Shown here piece by piece: positions 41,273-49,479 of a stretch of 64,000 bases of DNA. Positions within the stretch are counted from its first letter, which is position 1; every line of letters starts with the position of its first letter. A program made the position numbers and the translations under genes. The stretch covers positions 2,922,001 to 2,986,000 of the forward strand of contig BPGD01000001.1 in the NCBI GenBank assembly GCA_026002855.1, read 5' to 3'. This stretch comes from Bryobacteraceae bacterium. GTDB lineage: Bacteria > Acidobacteriota > Terriglobia > Bryobacterales > Bryobacteraceae. The notes under the pieces are model-generated. The model saw only the letters and a program-made list of their open reading frames with translations, was not told the origin of the DNA and searched no databases.

Positions 41273-42169
41273 ATGAGCCTGAAAAGCATGACCGGCTACG
41301 CCCGCGCACGCCGCTCGAACGATCTCGGCGAGGTCGTCGTCACCGCCCGCAGCGTCAATCACCGCGGGCTTGACCTGCACATTCACCTGCCCCCCGAACT
41401 CGAACCGTTCGAGCCCCCCCTGCGCGCGGCCGCCAGACGGCACGTCCGCCGCGGCCACCTCAGCCTGCGCGTCCGCTTTACCCCCGCCCACGCCGCCCCC
41501 GGCGCGGCGCTCAACCGGCCTCTGTTCGAGGCCTACCTCAAGGCCCTCGATGAGGCCCGCGCCGGCTACGGCATCGAAGGCGCCCCCGATCTCAACGCCG
41601 CCCTCCGCATCCCCGGCATGCTCGTTCAGGCAGCCGAGGACGAAGAGGCGCCGCAAGGGCTGGAAGCGCTGGTCGTCGAAACCGCCGAATCCGCCCTCGC
41701 CGCCCTCGACGAGTTCCGCGCCCGCGAGGGCGCCGGGCTCGGCCAGGCCCTTCGCGAACTCAACGCCGCCATCCGCCGCGATGTCGACTCCATCGCCGAT
41801 CTTCGCATCCCCGCGCTCGACTACTACCAGTCCAGGCTCGCCCAGCGGCTCCGCGAACTCGTCCAGGGCATGGAGCTCGATCCGCAGCGCATCGCCCAGG
41901 AGGCCGCCATCCTCGCCGACAAAAGCGACATCGCCGAAGAGGTCAGCCGCCTCCGCGTCCACGTCGACGAGCTCGACCGCCTCCTCGCCGCCGGCGGCGA
42001 GGTCGGCAAAAAGCTCGATTTCCTCATGCAGGAAATGAGCCGCGAGACCAACACCATCCTGTCGAAGACCGCATCGAGCGGCGAGTTCGGCCTCCGCATC
42101 ACTTCACTCGCCCTCGAAATCAAGGCCAACATCGAACGCATCCGCGAACAGGCGCTGAACCTCGAATGA
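41273..42169 (+). CDS. YicC-family endoribonuclease
   Basis: 298 residues. The N-terminus SLKSMTGYARARR and the SVNHRGLDLHIHLPPELEPFEPPLR segment are characteristic. The C-terminal domain has DKSDIAEEVSRLRVHVDELDRLL, GKKLDFLMQEMSRETNTILSK and the metal-site EIKANIERIREQ. In E. coli YicC cleaves some small RNAs. The gene precedes gmk with a four-base overlap, the usual bacterial order, which supports both assignments. Confidence 0.94.
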   Translation: MSLKSMTGYARARRSNDLGEVVVTARSVNHRGLDLHIHLPPELEPFEPPLRAAARRHVRRGHLSLRVRFTPAHAAPGAALNRPLFEAYLKALDEARAGYGIEGAPDLNAALRIPGMLVQAAEDEEAPQGLEALVVETAESALAALDEFRAREGAGLGQALRELNAAIRRDVDSIADLRIPALDYYQSRLAQRLRELVQGMELDPQRIAQEAAILADKSDIAEEVSRLRVHVDELDRLLAAGGEVGKKLDFLMQEMSRETNTILSKTASSGEFGLRITSLALEIKANIERIREQALNLE

Positions 42170-42780
42170 GCCAGGTTTTCATCATCTCCGCCCCCTCCGG
42201 CTCCGGCAAGTCCACGCTGGTCCGCTCGCTGCTCGAACACGAGCCCGGCCTCATCTTCTCCGTCAGCTACACCACCCGCGCCCCGCGCGGCCAGGAACAG
42301 GAGGGCCGCGAATACCACTTCGTCAGCCGCGAAGAGTTCGAGCGCATGATCGCCGCCGGCCAGTTCATCGAATGGGCCCGCGTCTTCGACCACTACTACG
42401 GCACCCACCGCCGCTATGTCGACCAGGGCGCCGCCGAAGGCCGCGACGTCCTGCTCGACATCGACGTCCAGGGTGCGCGACAATTAAAGGAAAAGATCCC
42501 CGGCGCCGTCAGCATCTTCATCCTCGCCCCCTCCCGCGAAGAGCTCGAAAAACGCCTTCGCGCGCGGGGCGACACCGGCGACGACGTCATCCGGCGGCGG
42601 CTCGCCGAGGCGGCCCGGGAGATGCGCAACTTCGAACAGTACGACTACGTGCTGGTCAACGACGATTTGCAGGCTGCCGCCGAGCGCCTGCTGTGGATTG
42701 TCCGGACGTCGCGGCTCCGCTCTTCGGACCCGAAAGTGAAAGCCCGCGTCCGCGAAATCCTCCAGACATTCGAGCAGTAA
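42166..42780 (+). CDS. gmk: Guanylate kinase
   Basis: 204-residue cytosolic kinase converting GMP to GDP with ATP. The P-loop is SAPSGSGKSTLVRSLL near residue 8; the GMP site has SVSYTTRAPRGQEQEGREYHF, and DIDVQGARQLK and RLRARGDTGDDVIRRRL follow. Start and stop are well defined. It overlaps yicC by ATGA and precedes rpoZ and coaBC, a widespread gene order. Confidence 0.97.
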   Translation: MSQVFIISAPSGSGKSTLVRSLLEHEPGLIFSVSYTTRAPRGQEQEGREYHFVSREEFERMIAAGQFIEWARVFDHYYGTHRRYVDQGAAEGRDVLLDIDVQGARQLKEKIPGAVSIFILAPSREELEKRLRARGDTGDDVIRRRLAEAAREMRNFEQYDYVLVNDDLQAAAERLLWIVRTSRLRSSDPKVKARVREILQTFEQ

Positions 42781-42806
42781 ACTCAGAGAGTGAGGCGATA
42801 ACCGGA

Positions 42807-43049
42807 ATGGCCGACAACACCCGCCGACCCTTTTACGTCATCCCCGACGACCCCGAACAGAGCGTCTACCGCTTCATCATCGTCGCCGCCAAGCGCGCCC
42901 GCCAGCTCCAGAGCGGCCAGCGCGCCCTGCTGCCCGGCGCCACCAAGAAGCCGACCGTGATGGCGATGGAGGAGGTCCGCCGCGGCCTCATCCAGTACTG
43001 GGATCCCGCCGCCCAGCAGCCGGAAAAGAAAGAAGACGACCAGCTCTAA
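42807..43049 (+). CDS. rpoZ: RNA polymerase omega subunit
   Basis: 80-residue small subunit that helps assemble RNA polymerase beta'. The core SVYRFIIVAAKRARQLQSG aligns with the conserved helix that binds beta', followed by PTVMAMEEVRRGLIQY. The position directly after gmk and before coaBC is the standard one. The tail is charged (EKKEDDQL). The start ATG 42807 has only a weak upstream AGGCG. Confidence 0.92.
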   Translation: MADNTRRPFYVIPDDPEQSVYRFIIVAAKRARQLQSGQRALLPGATKKPTVMAMEEVRRGLIQYWDPAAQQPEKKEDDQL

Positions 43050-43061
43050 GGAGACCGCTCA

Positions 43062-44294
43062 GTGGCTGGCTGGCGCGCAGTCGTGGGCGTGGGCGGAGGC
43101 ATCGCCGCATACAAGGCGGCCGAGCTCGTGCGCGCCCTCGCCCGCCGCGGCATCCCCTCCACCGTCGTCATGACGGCCGCCGCCCAGGAGTTCGTCCGCC
43201 CGCTCACCTTCGCCGCTCTCACCGGACGCCGCGTCATCACCAGCCTCTTCGGCGCGACTCCGGATGAAGTCCTCGCCTCCAGCGTCGAGCACATCGCCGT
43301 CGCCCGCGAACACGACCTGTTGATCGTCGCCCCGGCCACTGCGGACCTGCTCGGCAAGTTCGCCCACGGCCTGGCAGACGATTTCCTTTCGACCCTCTAT
43401 CTCGCCTTCGACCGCCCGGTCCTGCTGGCCCCCGGCATGAACACCGTCATGTGGCAGCACCCCGCCACCCAGGCCAACGTGGCCGCGCTCCGCGCCCGCG
43501 GCCATCTCGTCATGGAGCCGGACGAGGGCGAGCTCGCCTGCGGTGAAACCGGCCCCGGCCGCCTGCCCGAACCGGAACGCATCGCCGAAGAGGCCCACTA
43601 CCTGCTCGCCCGCCGTCACGACCTCGACGGCGAAACCGTCCTCGTTACCGCCGGCCCCACCCGTGAGCCCATCGATCCCGTGCGCTTCCTCTCGAACCGC
43701 TCCAGCGGCCGCATGGGCTACGCGCTGGCCGAGGCCGCCGCCTGGCGCGGCGCCCGCGTCATCCTCGTCAGCGGGCCCGTCGATCTGCGCCCCCCTCTCC
43801 ACGTCGAGCTCGTCCGCGTCGAAACCGCCCGCCAGATGCGCGACGCCGTCCTGTCCCGCCTCCCCGACTGCTCCATCATCATCAAGAGCGCCGCCGTCGC
43901 CGACTACCACGTCGCCACCGTCCCCGCTCAGAAACTCAAGAAAACCGCCACCCGCCTCTCGCTCGAGCTCGACCCCACCCCCGATATCCTCGCCGAGGCC
44001 GGCGCCGAAATCGAACGCGCCGGACGCGGCCAGCTCCTCATCGGCTTCGCCGCCGAGACCGAAAACGTCGTCGCCGAGGCAAAACGCAAGCTCCGCGCCA
44101 AGCGATGCCACATGGTCGTCGCCAACAACGTCGCCACCGAAGGCGTCGGCTTTGAAAGCGAGGAAAACGAAGTCGTCCTCGTGACCCAGGCCGGCGACGT
44201 CATCGAACTGCCTCGCACCCCCAAGCGCGAACTCGCCGACCGCATCCTCGACGAGGCGCTCCGCCTCCGCCTCGCACTCTACAGCCGGAGTTGA
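43062..44294 (+). CDS. coaBC: Bifunctional phosphopantothenoylcysteine synthetase/decarboxylase
   Basis: 410-residue coenzyme A biosynthesis enzyme. The N-terminal CoaC flavoprotein domain has VGVGGGIAAYKAAELVRAL, the active His in SVEHIAVA, and APGMNTVMW, with the reactive Cys in GELACGETGPGRL. The C-terminal CoaB domain has VTAGPTREPIDPVRFLSNRSSGRMG and KSAAVADYHV, AAETENV. The start is GTG 43062, eight bases after GGAG. It follows rpoZ by 12 bp and precedes the uracil-DNA glycosylase gene. Confidence 0.95.
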   Translation: MAGWRAVVGVGGGIAAYKAAELVRALARRGIPSTVVMTAAAQEFVRPLTFAALTGRRVITSLFGATPDEVLASSVEHIAVAREHDLLIVAPATADLLGKFAHGLADDFLSTLYLAFDRPVLLAPGMNTVMWQHPATQANVAALRARGHLVMEPDEGELACGETGPGRLPEPERIAEEAHYLLARRHDLDGETVLVTAGPTREPIDPVRFLSNRSSGRMGYALAEAAAWRGARVILVSGPVDLRPPLHVELVRVETARQMRDAVLSRLPDCSIIIKSAAVADYHVATVPAQKLKKTATRLSLELDPTPDILAEAGAEIERAGRGQLLIGFAAETENVVAEAKRKLRAKRCHMVVANNVATEGVGFESEENEVVLVTQAGDVIELPRTPKRELADRILDEALRLRLALYSRS

Positions 44295-44302
44295 CCCGCA
44301 GC

Positions 44303-45166
44303 ATGGACCTTCAGGAGCTGCGCCGCTGGCTCGAGTTTTACCGCGACCTGGGCGTCCGCACGATCTACCTCCCTATGTCAGCCCCGGCTGATTCCAAAAA
44401 ATTACGAAACGAACCGAAAACTGACATAAGTATAACAAAACAAAACACTTATACTTCTCCCCCGCCGGCCTCTTCCGGCCCTTCAGCCTCCGCAAAGCCC
44501 GAAATGCTCGCCCCGCCGCCCGCCGCAGCTCCCCAGCTTGTGCCCCTCTTCGACCCCGGCCCCGAAGGCGATTCGCTCGAGCGCATCCTCGCCGACATCG
44601 GCGACTGCCGCCGCTGCCGCCTCTGCGAGGGCCGCGCCCACATCGTCTTCGGCAGCGGCAACCCCAGGGCGCGCCTCGTCTTCGTCGGCGAAGGGCCCGG
44701 CGAGGAAGAGGACCTTCAGGGGCTGCCCTTCGTTGGCCGCGCCGGACAGCTCCTCACCCAGATGATCAACAACACCGCCGCCAAAGAAGGCATGGGCGTC
44801 CGCCGCGAAGACGTCTACATCTGCAACGTCGTCAAATGCCGCCCGCCGAAGAACCGCACCCCGGAGCCGGACGAGATGGAGATCTGCGGCCAGTTTCTCT
44901 TCCGCCAGCTCAACGTCATCCGCCCGCGCGCCATCTGCGCCCTGGGCTCAACCGCCGCCCGCGCCCTGCTCGGCGCCAAAGAGGGAATCACGAAACTCCG
45001 CGGCCGCTGGCACATGTGGCGCGACATCCCGGTGATGCCCACCTATCACCCGTCCTACCTGTTGCGCCCCTACAACCAGAACGCCAAGCGCGAGGCCTGG
45101 GAAGATCTCAAGAAGGTGCTGCACTATGTCTACGACGAGCCGCCGCGGCCTCTTTCTGACTTTTGA
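44303..45166 (+). CDS. Family-4-like Fe-S uracil-DNA glycosylase with a variable N-terminal extension
   Basis: 287 residues. The catalytic part begins near 95: CRRCRLCEGR (iron-sulfur Cys), FVGEGPGEEEDLQGLPFVGRAGQLL, YICNVVKCRPPKNRTPEPDE and HPSYLLR, as in thermophilic-type UDG that removes uracil from DNA. Residues 1-30 are a short helix found in longer bacterial versions. Between them lies a Pro/Ala/Ser-rich linker whose DNA (44391-44456) is unusually AT-rich and carries an inverted repeat. I chose ATG 44303 over TTG 44291, whose ribosome site would touch the start codon. The 3' end overlaps tmk by 41 bp. Confidence 0.9.
   Translation: MDLQELRRWLEFYRDLGVRTIYLPMSAPADSKKLRNEPKTDISITKQNTYTSPPPASSGPSASAKPEMLAPPPAAAPQLVPLFDPGPEGDSLERILADIGDCRRCRLCEGRAHIVFGSGNPRARLVFVGEGPGEEEDLQGLPFVGRAGQLLTQMINNTAAKEGMGVRREDVYICNVVKCRPPKNRTPEPDEMEICGQFLFRQLNVIRPRAICALGSTAARALLGAKEGITKLRGRWHMWRDIPVMPTYHPSYLLRPYNQNAKREAWEDLKKVLHYVYDEPPRPLSDF
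44428..44456. repeat. Inverted repeat inside an AT-rich island of the UDG coding region
   Basis: AAGTATAA (44428-44435) and TTATACTT (44449-44456) are perfect complements separated by 13 bases of C/A sequence. They lie in a roughly 65-base AT-rich patch within an otherwise GC-rich gene, at the disordered linker. It could be an operator, an internal promoter for tmk-holB or an insertion scar. Confidence 0.55.
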
Positions 45167-45785
45167 GGGCCTGGACGGCTGCGGCAAGACGACGCAGATG
45201 CGGCGGCTGGCGGCGCGGCTGCGCGCCCTCGGCCAGGACGTCGTCGAACTGGCCGAGCCGGGCACGACCGAAATCGGCCGGAAAATCCGCGCCATTTTGC
45301 TCGATCCCGCGCATGAAAACATGTCGCCCGTGGCGGAAATGCTTCTCTATTTCGCCGCCCGCGCCCAGTCGGTCGACGAAATCGTCCGGTCCGCGCTCGA
45401 GGCCGGCCGCACCGTCCTCAGCGACCGCTGGACGGATTCAACCCGCGCCTACCAGGGCTACGGCCGCGGACTCGGGCTCGACTGGATCGACCAGCTCGAC
45501 CGCATCGCCTGCCGCGGCATCGAGCCCGACCTGACCGTCCTCATCGACATCGGCATCGATACGGGCCTCGAACGCGCCCGCCGCCGCAATGGCGAAACCG
45601 GCGGCGGCGACGGCACGCGCATGGACGAGCAGGGCCGCGCCTTCTATGAGCGCGTCGCCGCCGGATACGGCGAACTGGCCCGCGCCTGTCCGCGCATCGT
45701 CCGTGTCGACGGATCGGGCGGCATCGAAGAGGTGGAAGAGCGCGTCTGGCGCGCCGTCGAGGAGTTCCGCAGCCGCCATGTTTGA
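45126..45785 (+). CDS. tmk: Thymidylate kinase
   Basis: 219-residue dTMP kinase for dTTP synthesis. The P-loop is FEGLDGCGKTTQMRRL near residue 14, the substrate site LAEPGTTEIGRKIR, then YFAARAQSVDEIV, LSDRWTDSTRAYQGYGRGL and DLTVLIDI. The lid region carries RARRRNGETGGGDGTRMDE. The start lies inside the UDG gene (41-bp overlap) and the end overlaps holB by eight bases, the common tmk-holB pairing. Confidence 0.95.
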   Translation: MSTTSRRGLFLTFEGLDGCGKTTQMRRLAARLRALGQDVVELAEPGTTEIGRKIRAILLDPAHENMSPVAEMLLYFAARAQSVDEIVRSALEAGRTVLSDRWTDSTRAYQGYGRGLGLDWIDQLDRIACRGIEPDLTVLIDIGIDTGLERARRRNGETGGGDGTRMDEQGRAFYERVAAGYGELARACPRIVRVDGSGGIEEVEERVWRAVEEFRSRHV

Positions 45786-46851
45786 CCGCTTCTTCGGCAA
45801 CCGCATCGTCGCCGAATCGCTCGAGCACATGATCGAGACCGGCCGCATCGCCCAGACCATCCTGCTGGCCGGTCCCGAAGGCGTCGGCAAGGCCACGCTG
45901 GCACGCCGCTTCGCCGCCCGCCTGCTCGCCCTCGGCGCGCCCGGGGCGGCCGAAGAAATCCGCCGGCAAATCGAGCAGGATGACCTGAGCCTTCCCGAAA
46001 ACCGGAAAATCCTCGAAGAACGCGAAAAATGGCCGGGGGAAAAACGCGCCGAAGATCCGCTGTTTTTCGCCTCTTATCCCGATTTCGTCACCTTTTGCCC
46101 CGAAGGCCCGCTCCGCCAGATCTCTATCCAGCAGATGCGGCTGGCCCGCTCGCGCGCCCAGCTCCGGCCCCTCCGGGGCGGCTGGCGCGTCTTCCTGATC
46201 GACCGCATGGATCGCGCTGGCGCCCAGGCCGCCGACGCCCTTCTGAAAACCCTCGAAGAGCCGCCGCCGCACCTCGTGCTCTTCCTCACCGCCGAAAACC
46301 CCTATGAGCTGCCCGCCACCATCCGCTCCCGGTCGGTCGTCTTCTGGATGACGCCGCTCAGCGACGCCGAAATGGAGGCGGCCGCACGCGCCCTCGGCTG
46401 GAAAGACGCCGCGCGCCGCATCGCGCTTGCCGGCGGCTGCCCCGGCGTCGCCGCCACCATGGACCTCGCCCTTTACGAAAAGCGCCGCGCGGCGGCCCTG
46501 GCGATGCTCGAGTCCGCCTCGGGCGCGGCCTGCTTCGCCGACTGGGTGAAGAAAAGCCAGCCGCTGCTCGCCAGCAAGAACGAGAAACTCAGCGAGCACC
46601 TCAAGCCGCTCTACGCGCTCATCGAGGACCTGCTCGTGCTCAAAAGCGGCGGCTCGCGGATCCGCAACCAGGACCTTCGCCCGGCGCTCGAACAGCTCGC
46701 CGCGCGCGTCGGCTTCCCCTGGCTGTGCGAGGCCGTCGCCCTGGCCGACGCCTGGGACGGCCTCGAACGGCGCAACGTGCAGAAGGCCGCCGCCGCCGAT
46801 CAGTTCGTCGTCAGACTGGCCGGGCTCGCCAACGCCGCCCGCTGGAGCTGA
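45778..46851 (+). CDS. holB: DNA polymerase III delta' subunit (clamp-loader)
   Basis: 357 residues. The AAA+ part begins FDRFFGNRIVAESLEHMI, has a P-loop-like LAGPEGVGKATLARRFA, then FLIDRMDRAGAQAADALLKTLEEPPPH, FLTAENPYELPATIRSRS, the usual delta' order. The zinc cysteine cluster present in many DnaX and delta' proteins is absent; the corresponding region is charged (residues 60-110). The C-terminal helical domain is divergent but continuous. It follows tmk, which supports delta' over DnaX. Its last 52 bp overlap the convergent CheW-like gene. Confidence 0.85.
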   Translation: MFDRFFGNRIVAESLEHMIETGRIAQTILLAGPEGVGKATLARRFAARLLALGAPGAAEEIRRQIEQDDLSLPENRKILEEREKWPGEKRAEDPLFFASYPDFVTFCPEGPLRQISIQQMRLARSRAQLRPLRGGWRVFLIDRMDRAGAQAADALLKTLEEPPPHLVLFLTAENPYELPATIRSRSVVFWMTPLSDAEMEAAARALGWKDAARRIALAGGCPGVAATMDLALYEKRRAAALAMLESASGAACFADWVKKSQPLLASKNEKLSEHLKPLYALIEDLLVLKSGGSRIRNQDLRPALEQLAARVGFPWLCEAVALADAWDGLERRNVQKAAAADQFVVRLAGLANAARWS

Positions 46852-47270
46852 TCGAGATCCAGCACCTCGCGCCAGCCGTCTCCCAGCCGGATACGGCCCG
46901 GCGCGCGATAGAAGGCCGCCGGCACGTCCTCGATCCGCGAGATCGAATCCACCGCCAGCGCAAAGGCCGCCTCCGCCGGCGGCCCGCCATGCCGCGCCCC
47001 GTCCCGGACCAGCACGAGACACGACCGCGCCGAGGCCGGCCGCGCCTTCAGCCCCAGCAGTCCGTGCGGCCGCAGAACCGGAATCGTGCGGCCCTCCATC
47101 CGCAGCCGCTCTCCGCCAGGCTCGCCCGGCGGCGCCCCCTCCAGATCAGCCGTCCGCACCAGCATCATCCCGCAGACCCGCGCCGCCGGCACGCCGTAGT
47201 CGCGGCCCCCGAGCCGCACCACCACAAACCGCAGCGGCGGCGCCGACAGCATCGCCCGAGCCGCTCCCAT
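46800..47270 (-). CDS. CheW-like scaffold domain protein
   Basis: About 156 residues, one CheW domain: LRFVVVRLGGRDYGVPAARVCGMM at the start, GRTIPVLRPHGLLGL in the middle, and FALAVDSISRIEDVPAA near the end. CheW proteins couple receptors to the CheA kinase. Here it is the last gene after CheY-like and CheX-like genes, without CheA or a receptor. I chose ATG 47270, behind GAGTGAGG; TTG 47285 overlapping the CheX-like stop is possible. Confidence 0.8.
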   Translation of the reverse strand: MGAARAMLSAPPLRFVVVRLGGRDYGVPAARVCGMMLVRTADLEGAPPGEPGGERLRMEGRTIPVLRPHGLLGLKARPASARSCLVLVRDGARHGGPPAEAAFALAVDSISRIEDVPAAFYRAPGRIRLGDGWREVLDLDQLQRAALASPASLTTN

Positions 47271-47277
47271 CGCCGCC

Positions 47278-47811
47278 TCACTCAATCGACAGCACTGCCG
47301 TCACCTGCTCCCGCGCCGCACGGCCATGCGCCGCCGCATCCCGGCTCGGCGCCAGACACAGATGCACCTCGATCACCTCGCCATCCACGTGGAACGGCAC
47401 CACCGTCCACTTGCTCCGCGCCACGCTCCGCGTCGTGAAATTGCGCCCGTAGACGACCGTCGGAATCGACAGCCCCATCGGGCCCAGCTCCTCCTCCAGC
47501 GACGTCTTCACGTTGCCCAGCACCATGTTGGTGATCTCGCCCACCGCGTCGAGGACCTCCTCGTTGATCGCCTCATAGGGCTGCATCAACAACTGCGACG
47601 CCAGCCGCATCGCCATCGCCGCCGTGCAGGAAAACGTGCCCGACCCCGCCCACCGGCCCGCCAGCCCGATCAGCGCAATCACGCCCTCCGACGGGCCCGG
47701 CGCCGAATCATCCACATACGGCTCGCCGTCGGCCAACTCCATGCCCAACATCGTCGTGAACACGTCGCGCGTCGCCTGCCGGATCAGCGCGACCAGCTTC
47801 TCATGCGTCAC
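47278..47811 (-). CDS. CheX/CheC-type chemotaxis phosphatase-like protein
   Basis: About 177 residues. CheX proteins dephosphorylate CheY-P. The family motif ExxN is present in VLDAVGEITNMVLGNVKTSLE. The upstream GVIALIGLAGRWAGSGTFSC and the later PTVVYGRNF fit the same fold. Only one ExxN copy is visible, as in CheX. I start at GTG 47811, eight bases after AAGGAGG; GTG 47835 is in frame upstream. It lies between a CheY-like and a CheW-like gene, its likely partners. Confidence 0.85.
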   Translation of the reverse strand: MTHEKLVALIRQATRDVFTTMLGMELADGEPYVDDSAPGPSEGVIALIGLAGRWAGSGTFSCTAAMAMRLASQLLMQPYEAINEEVLDAVGEITNMVLGNVKTSLEEELGPMGLSIPTVVYGRNFTTRSVARSKWTVVPFHVDGEVIEVHLCLAPSRDAAAHGRAAREQVTAVLSIE

Positions 47812-47843
47812 TTCCTCGTCCTCCTTCGCCCGCACGCCGCGGC

Positions 47844-48215
47844 TCAGAACAGCCCGGCCAGCTTCTCCTTGATCTGCTCGGCGGTGAACGGCTTGCGCAC
47901 ATAGCCCGAAGCGCCCAGATTCACCGCCTCCATCACGCGCGAGCTCGACCCTTCCGTCGTCACCATGATCACCGGCACATCGCGCGTCGCCTCCTGCGCC
48001 TTCAGCGCCCCGAGCAGCGCCAGCCCGTCCATGTTCGGCATGTTGATGTCAGACAGGATCAAGCCCACCTTGTGCGTCTTGAGCTTTTCGAGCGCCTCCA
48101 CTCCGTCGCCGGCCTCAATCACCTTGCCCAGCGGCACGTCGGCCTGCACCAGCACCCGGTGCAGGATCTTGCGGATGGCGGCCGAATCGTCGACGATCAT
48201 CACGTCCACAGGCAT
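47844..48215 (-). CDS. CheY-like single-domain response regulator
   Basis: 123-residue receiver domain with no output domain. The acidic pocket is VMIVDDSAAIRKIL, the phospho-acceptor Asp is in GLILSDINMPNMDGLALL, the switch Thr in VIMVTTEG and the Lys in YVRKPFTAEQIKEKL. It heads a three-gene minus-strand set with CheX-like and CheW-like genes. No kinase is nearby, so a remote CheA or hybrid kinase must supply phosphate. Confidence 0.93.
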   Translation of the reverse strand: MPVDVMIVDDSAAIRKILHRVLVQADVPLGKVIEAGDGVEALEKLKTHKVGLILSDINMPNMDGLALLGALKAQEATRDVPVIMVTTEGSSSRVMEAVNLGASGYVRKPFTAEQIKEKLAGLF

Positions 48216-48311
48216 CAGCAGGAAACCTCCCTGTTTCTGGAGGGCTTATCGGATGCACAGGGCGGAACGTGAGGAAATGTGGCTGGCGCGTTTTCGGGTA
48301 GTCTGGTGGAC

Positions 48312-49094
48312 ATGACCCCGCAAAGCTGGTTCCACCTGGAGGGAAAGACGGCGCTGGTGGCCGGCGCCAGCCGCGGCATCGGGCTCGCCATCGCCGAGGC
48401 GCTGGCCCGCTCGGGCGCGCGCACGCTGCTGGCCTCGCGCAACCTGGCCGCCCTGAACGAGGCCGCCGCCCGTCTTCGCGGTGAGGGCTGCCAGGCCGAG
48501 GCGCTCGAGCTCGACGTCGCCAGCCGCCCCTCCCGCCTGCGGGCCGCCGAGGCCGCCGGCGAGGTGGACATCCTCGTCAACGTCGCCGGCATGAACATCC
48601 GCAAGCCGATGGTCAGCTATTCGCCCGAAGAGTATGCGCGCATCATGGAGACCAACCTCACCGGGCTGTTCGAGCTCACGCAGGCCGTCGGGCGGGGCAT
48701 GATCGCACGCGGCCGCGGCAAGGTCCTCTTCATCGGCAGCCTGACCTCGCTGCTCGGCCTGCCCTACGCTTCCGTTTATGGAACCACGAAGGCGGCGCTG
48801 GCCGGCCTGACGCGGATGCTCGCCGCCGAGTGGGGCCGCCACGGCATTCAGGTCAACTGCATCGCTCCCGGGTTCATCCTCACCGACCTCAACCGCGAAA
48901 TGTGGCAGTCGGACCAGATGCGCGCGTGGCTGAAGGGGACGCAGCCGATTGCACGGCTCGGCTCGCCGGCCGACATCGCCCCGCTGGCAGTGTTTCTGGC
49001 CGGCAGCGGCGCCGATTACATCACCGGTCAGGTGATTGCCGTCGACGGCGGCTTCTCGACGACCTCGGTCTGGCCCTTCGAGCCGGCCGAATGA
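48312..49094 (+). CDS. Short-chain dehydrogenase/reductase (gluconate 5-dehydrogenase-like)
   Basis: 260-residue NAD(P)-dependent oxidoreductase. The cofactor motif is GASRGIGLAIAEALA, then NVAGMN, the catalytic Ser in FIGSLTSLLG and YGTTK (Tyr and Lys of YxxxK). NCIAPGFILTDLN and GQVIAVDGGFS are typical of classical SDRs. Overall length and the TPQSWFHLEGKTALV start resemble gluconate 5-dehydrogenases or 3-oxoacyl reductases; substrate is unknown. The start ATG 48312 lies behind GGTGGA. Confidence 0.87.
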   Translation: MTPQSWFHLEGKTALVAGASRGIGLAIAEALARSGARTLLASRNLAALNEAAARLRGEGCQAEALELDVASRPSRLRAAEAAGEVDILVNVAGMNIRKPMVSYSPEEYARIMETNLTGLFELTQAVGRGMIARGRGKVLFIGSLTSLLGLPYASVYGTTKAALAGLTRMLAAEWGRHGIQVNCIAPGFILTDLNREMWQSDQMRAWLKGTQPIARLGSPADIAPLAVFLAGSGADYITGQVIAVDGGFSTTSVWPFEPAE

Positions 49095-49383
49095 AGCGCC
49101 GCGTCCGCGCGGCGTCCTCAGCCCAGCGGCCGACCGGCTCAGGCCTGTTTCGAGTGGGGGGCGATACGACCCCGTTCGGGGCTGGGCGCCACGGCGTCGA
49201 CCGTGTCGGTAAGCTCGACACCTGCCGGGCCATTCATGCCCGAATTGGCGGGCGCGGCGCGCAAATTCCGCGCCTCGGGATGGGAGACTTCGCGCAGGGG
49301 TGCTGAACATCACCCACACGGATCCGGTTTTCCAGTTTCGCCGCGCCGCAAACTAAGCTTATAAGTCATTGATATTAATGTGC
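49095..49383. other. Intergenic region upstream of the electron-conduit promoter
   Basis: No supportable gene. The first 200 bp is GC-rich without obvious dyads. The last 35 bp (49350-49383) becomes AT-rich (AAGCTTATAAGTCATTGATA) and could act as an UP element for the promoter that follows. Confidence 0.4.
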
Positions 49384-49412
49384 TTGACTCCGGCGACAGA
49401 ATGCGATAGGTT
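49384..49412 (+). promoter_or_regulatory. Sigma-70-like promoter of the decaheme operon
   Basis: TTGACT (49384-49389) and TAGGTT (49407-49412) are separated by 17 bp, a good -35 and a weaker -10 box. The region immediately upstream is AT-rich. Transcription would begin near 49419, giving a leader of about 95 bases before the MtrC-like ATG. No regulator site is identified. Confidence 0.5.
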
Positions 49413-49414
49413 TG

Positions 49415-49479
49415 GCTTGGTTCATGCAAAGGAGCTTCTGAGCCGTTTGTCGGTTCAGAGGCTTAGGTGTAGCCCAAGC
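49415..49479 (+). promoter_or_regulatory. Structured 5' leader of the decaheme cytochrome mRNA
   Basis: Two nested helices can form. The outer stem is GCTTGG (49415-49420) with CCAAGC (49474-49479). The inner stem has 13 bp with two G-T pairs (49433-49445 with 49451-49463, loop TTTGT). Between them are the single-stranded segments TTCATGCAAAGG and TAGGTGTAG. I compared it by eye with cyclic-di-GMP (GEMM) and other riboswitches and found no match I trust. It could be an unclassified riboregulator or a stabilising 5' hairpin. Confidence 0.5.
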
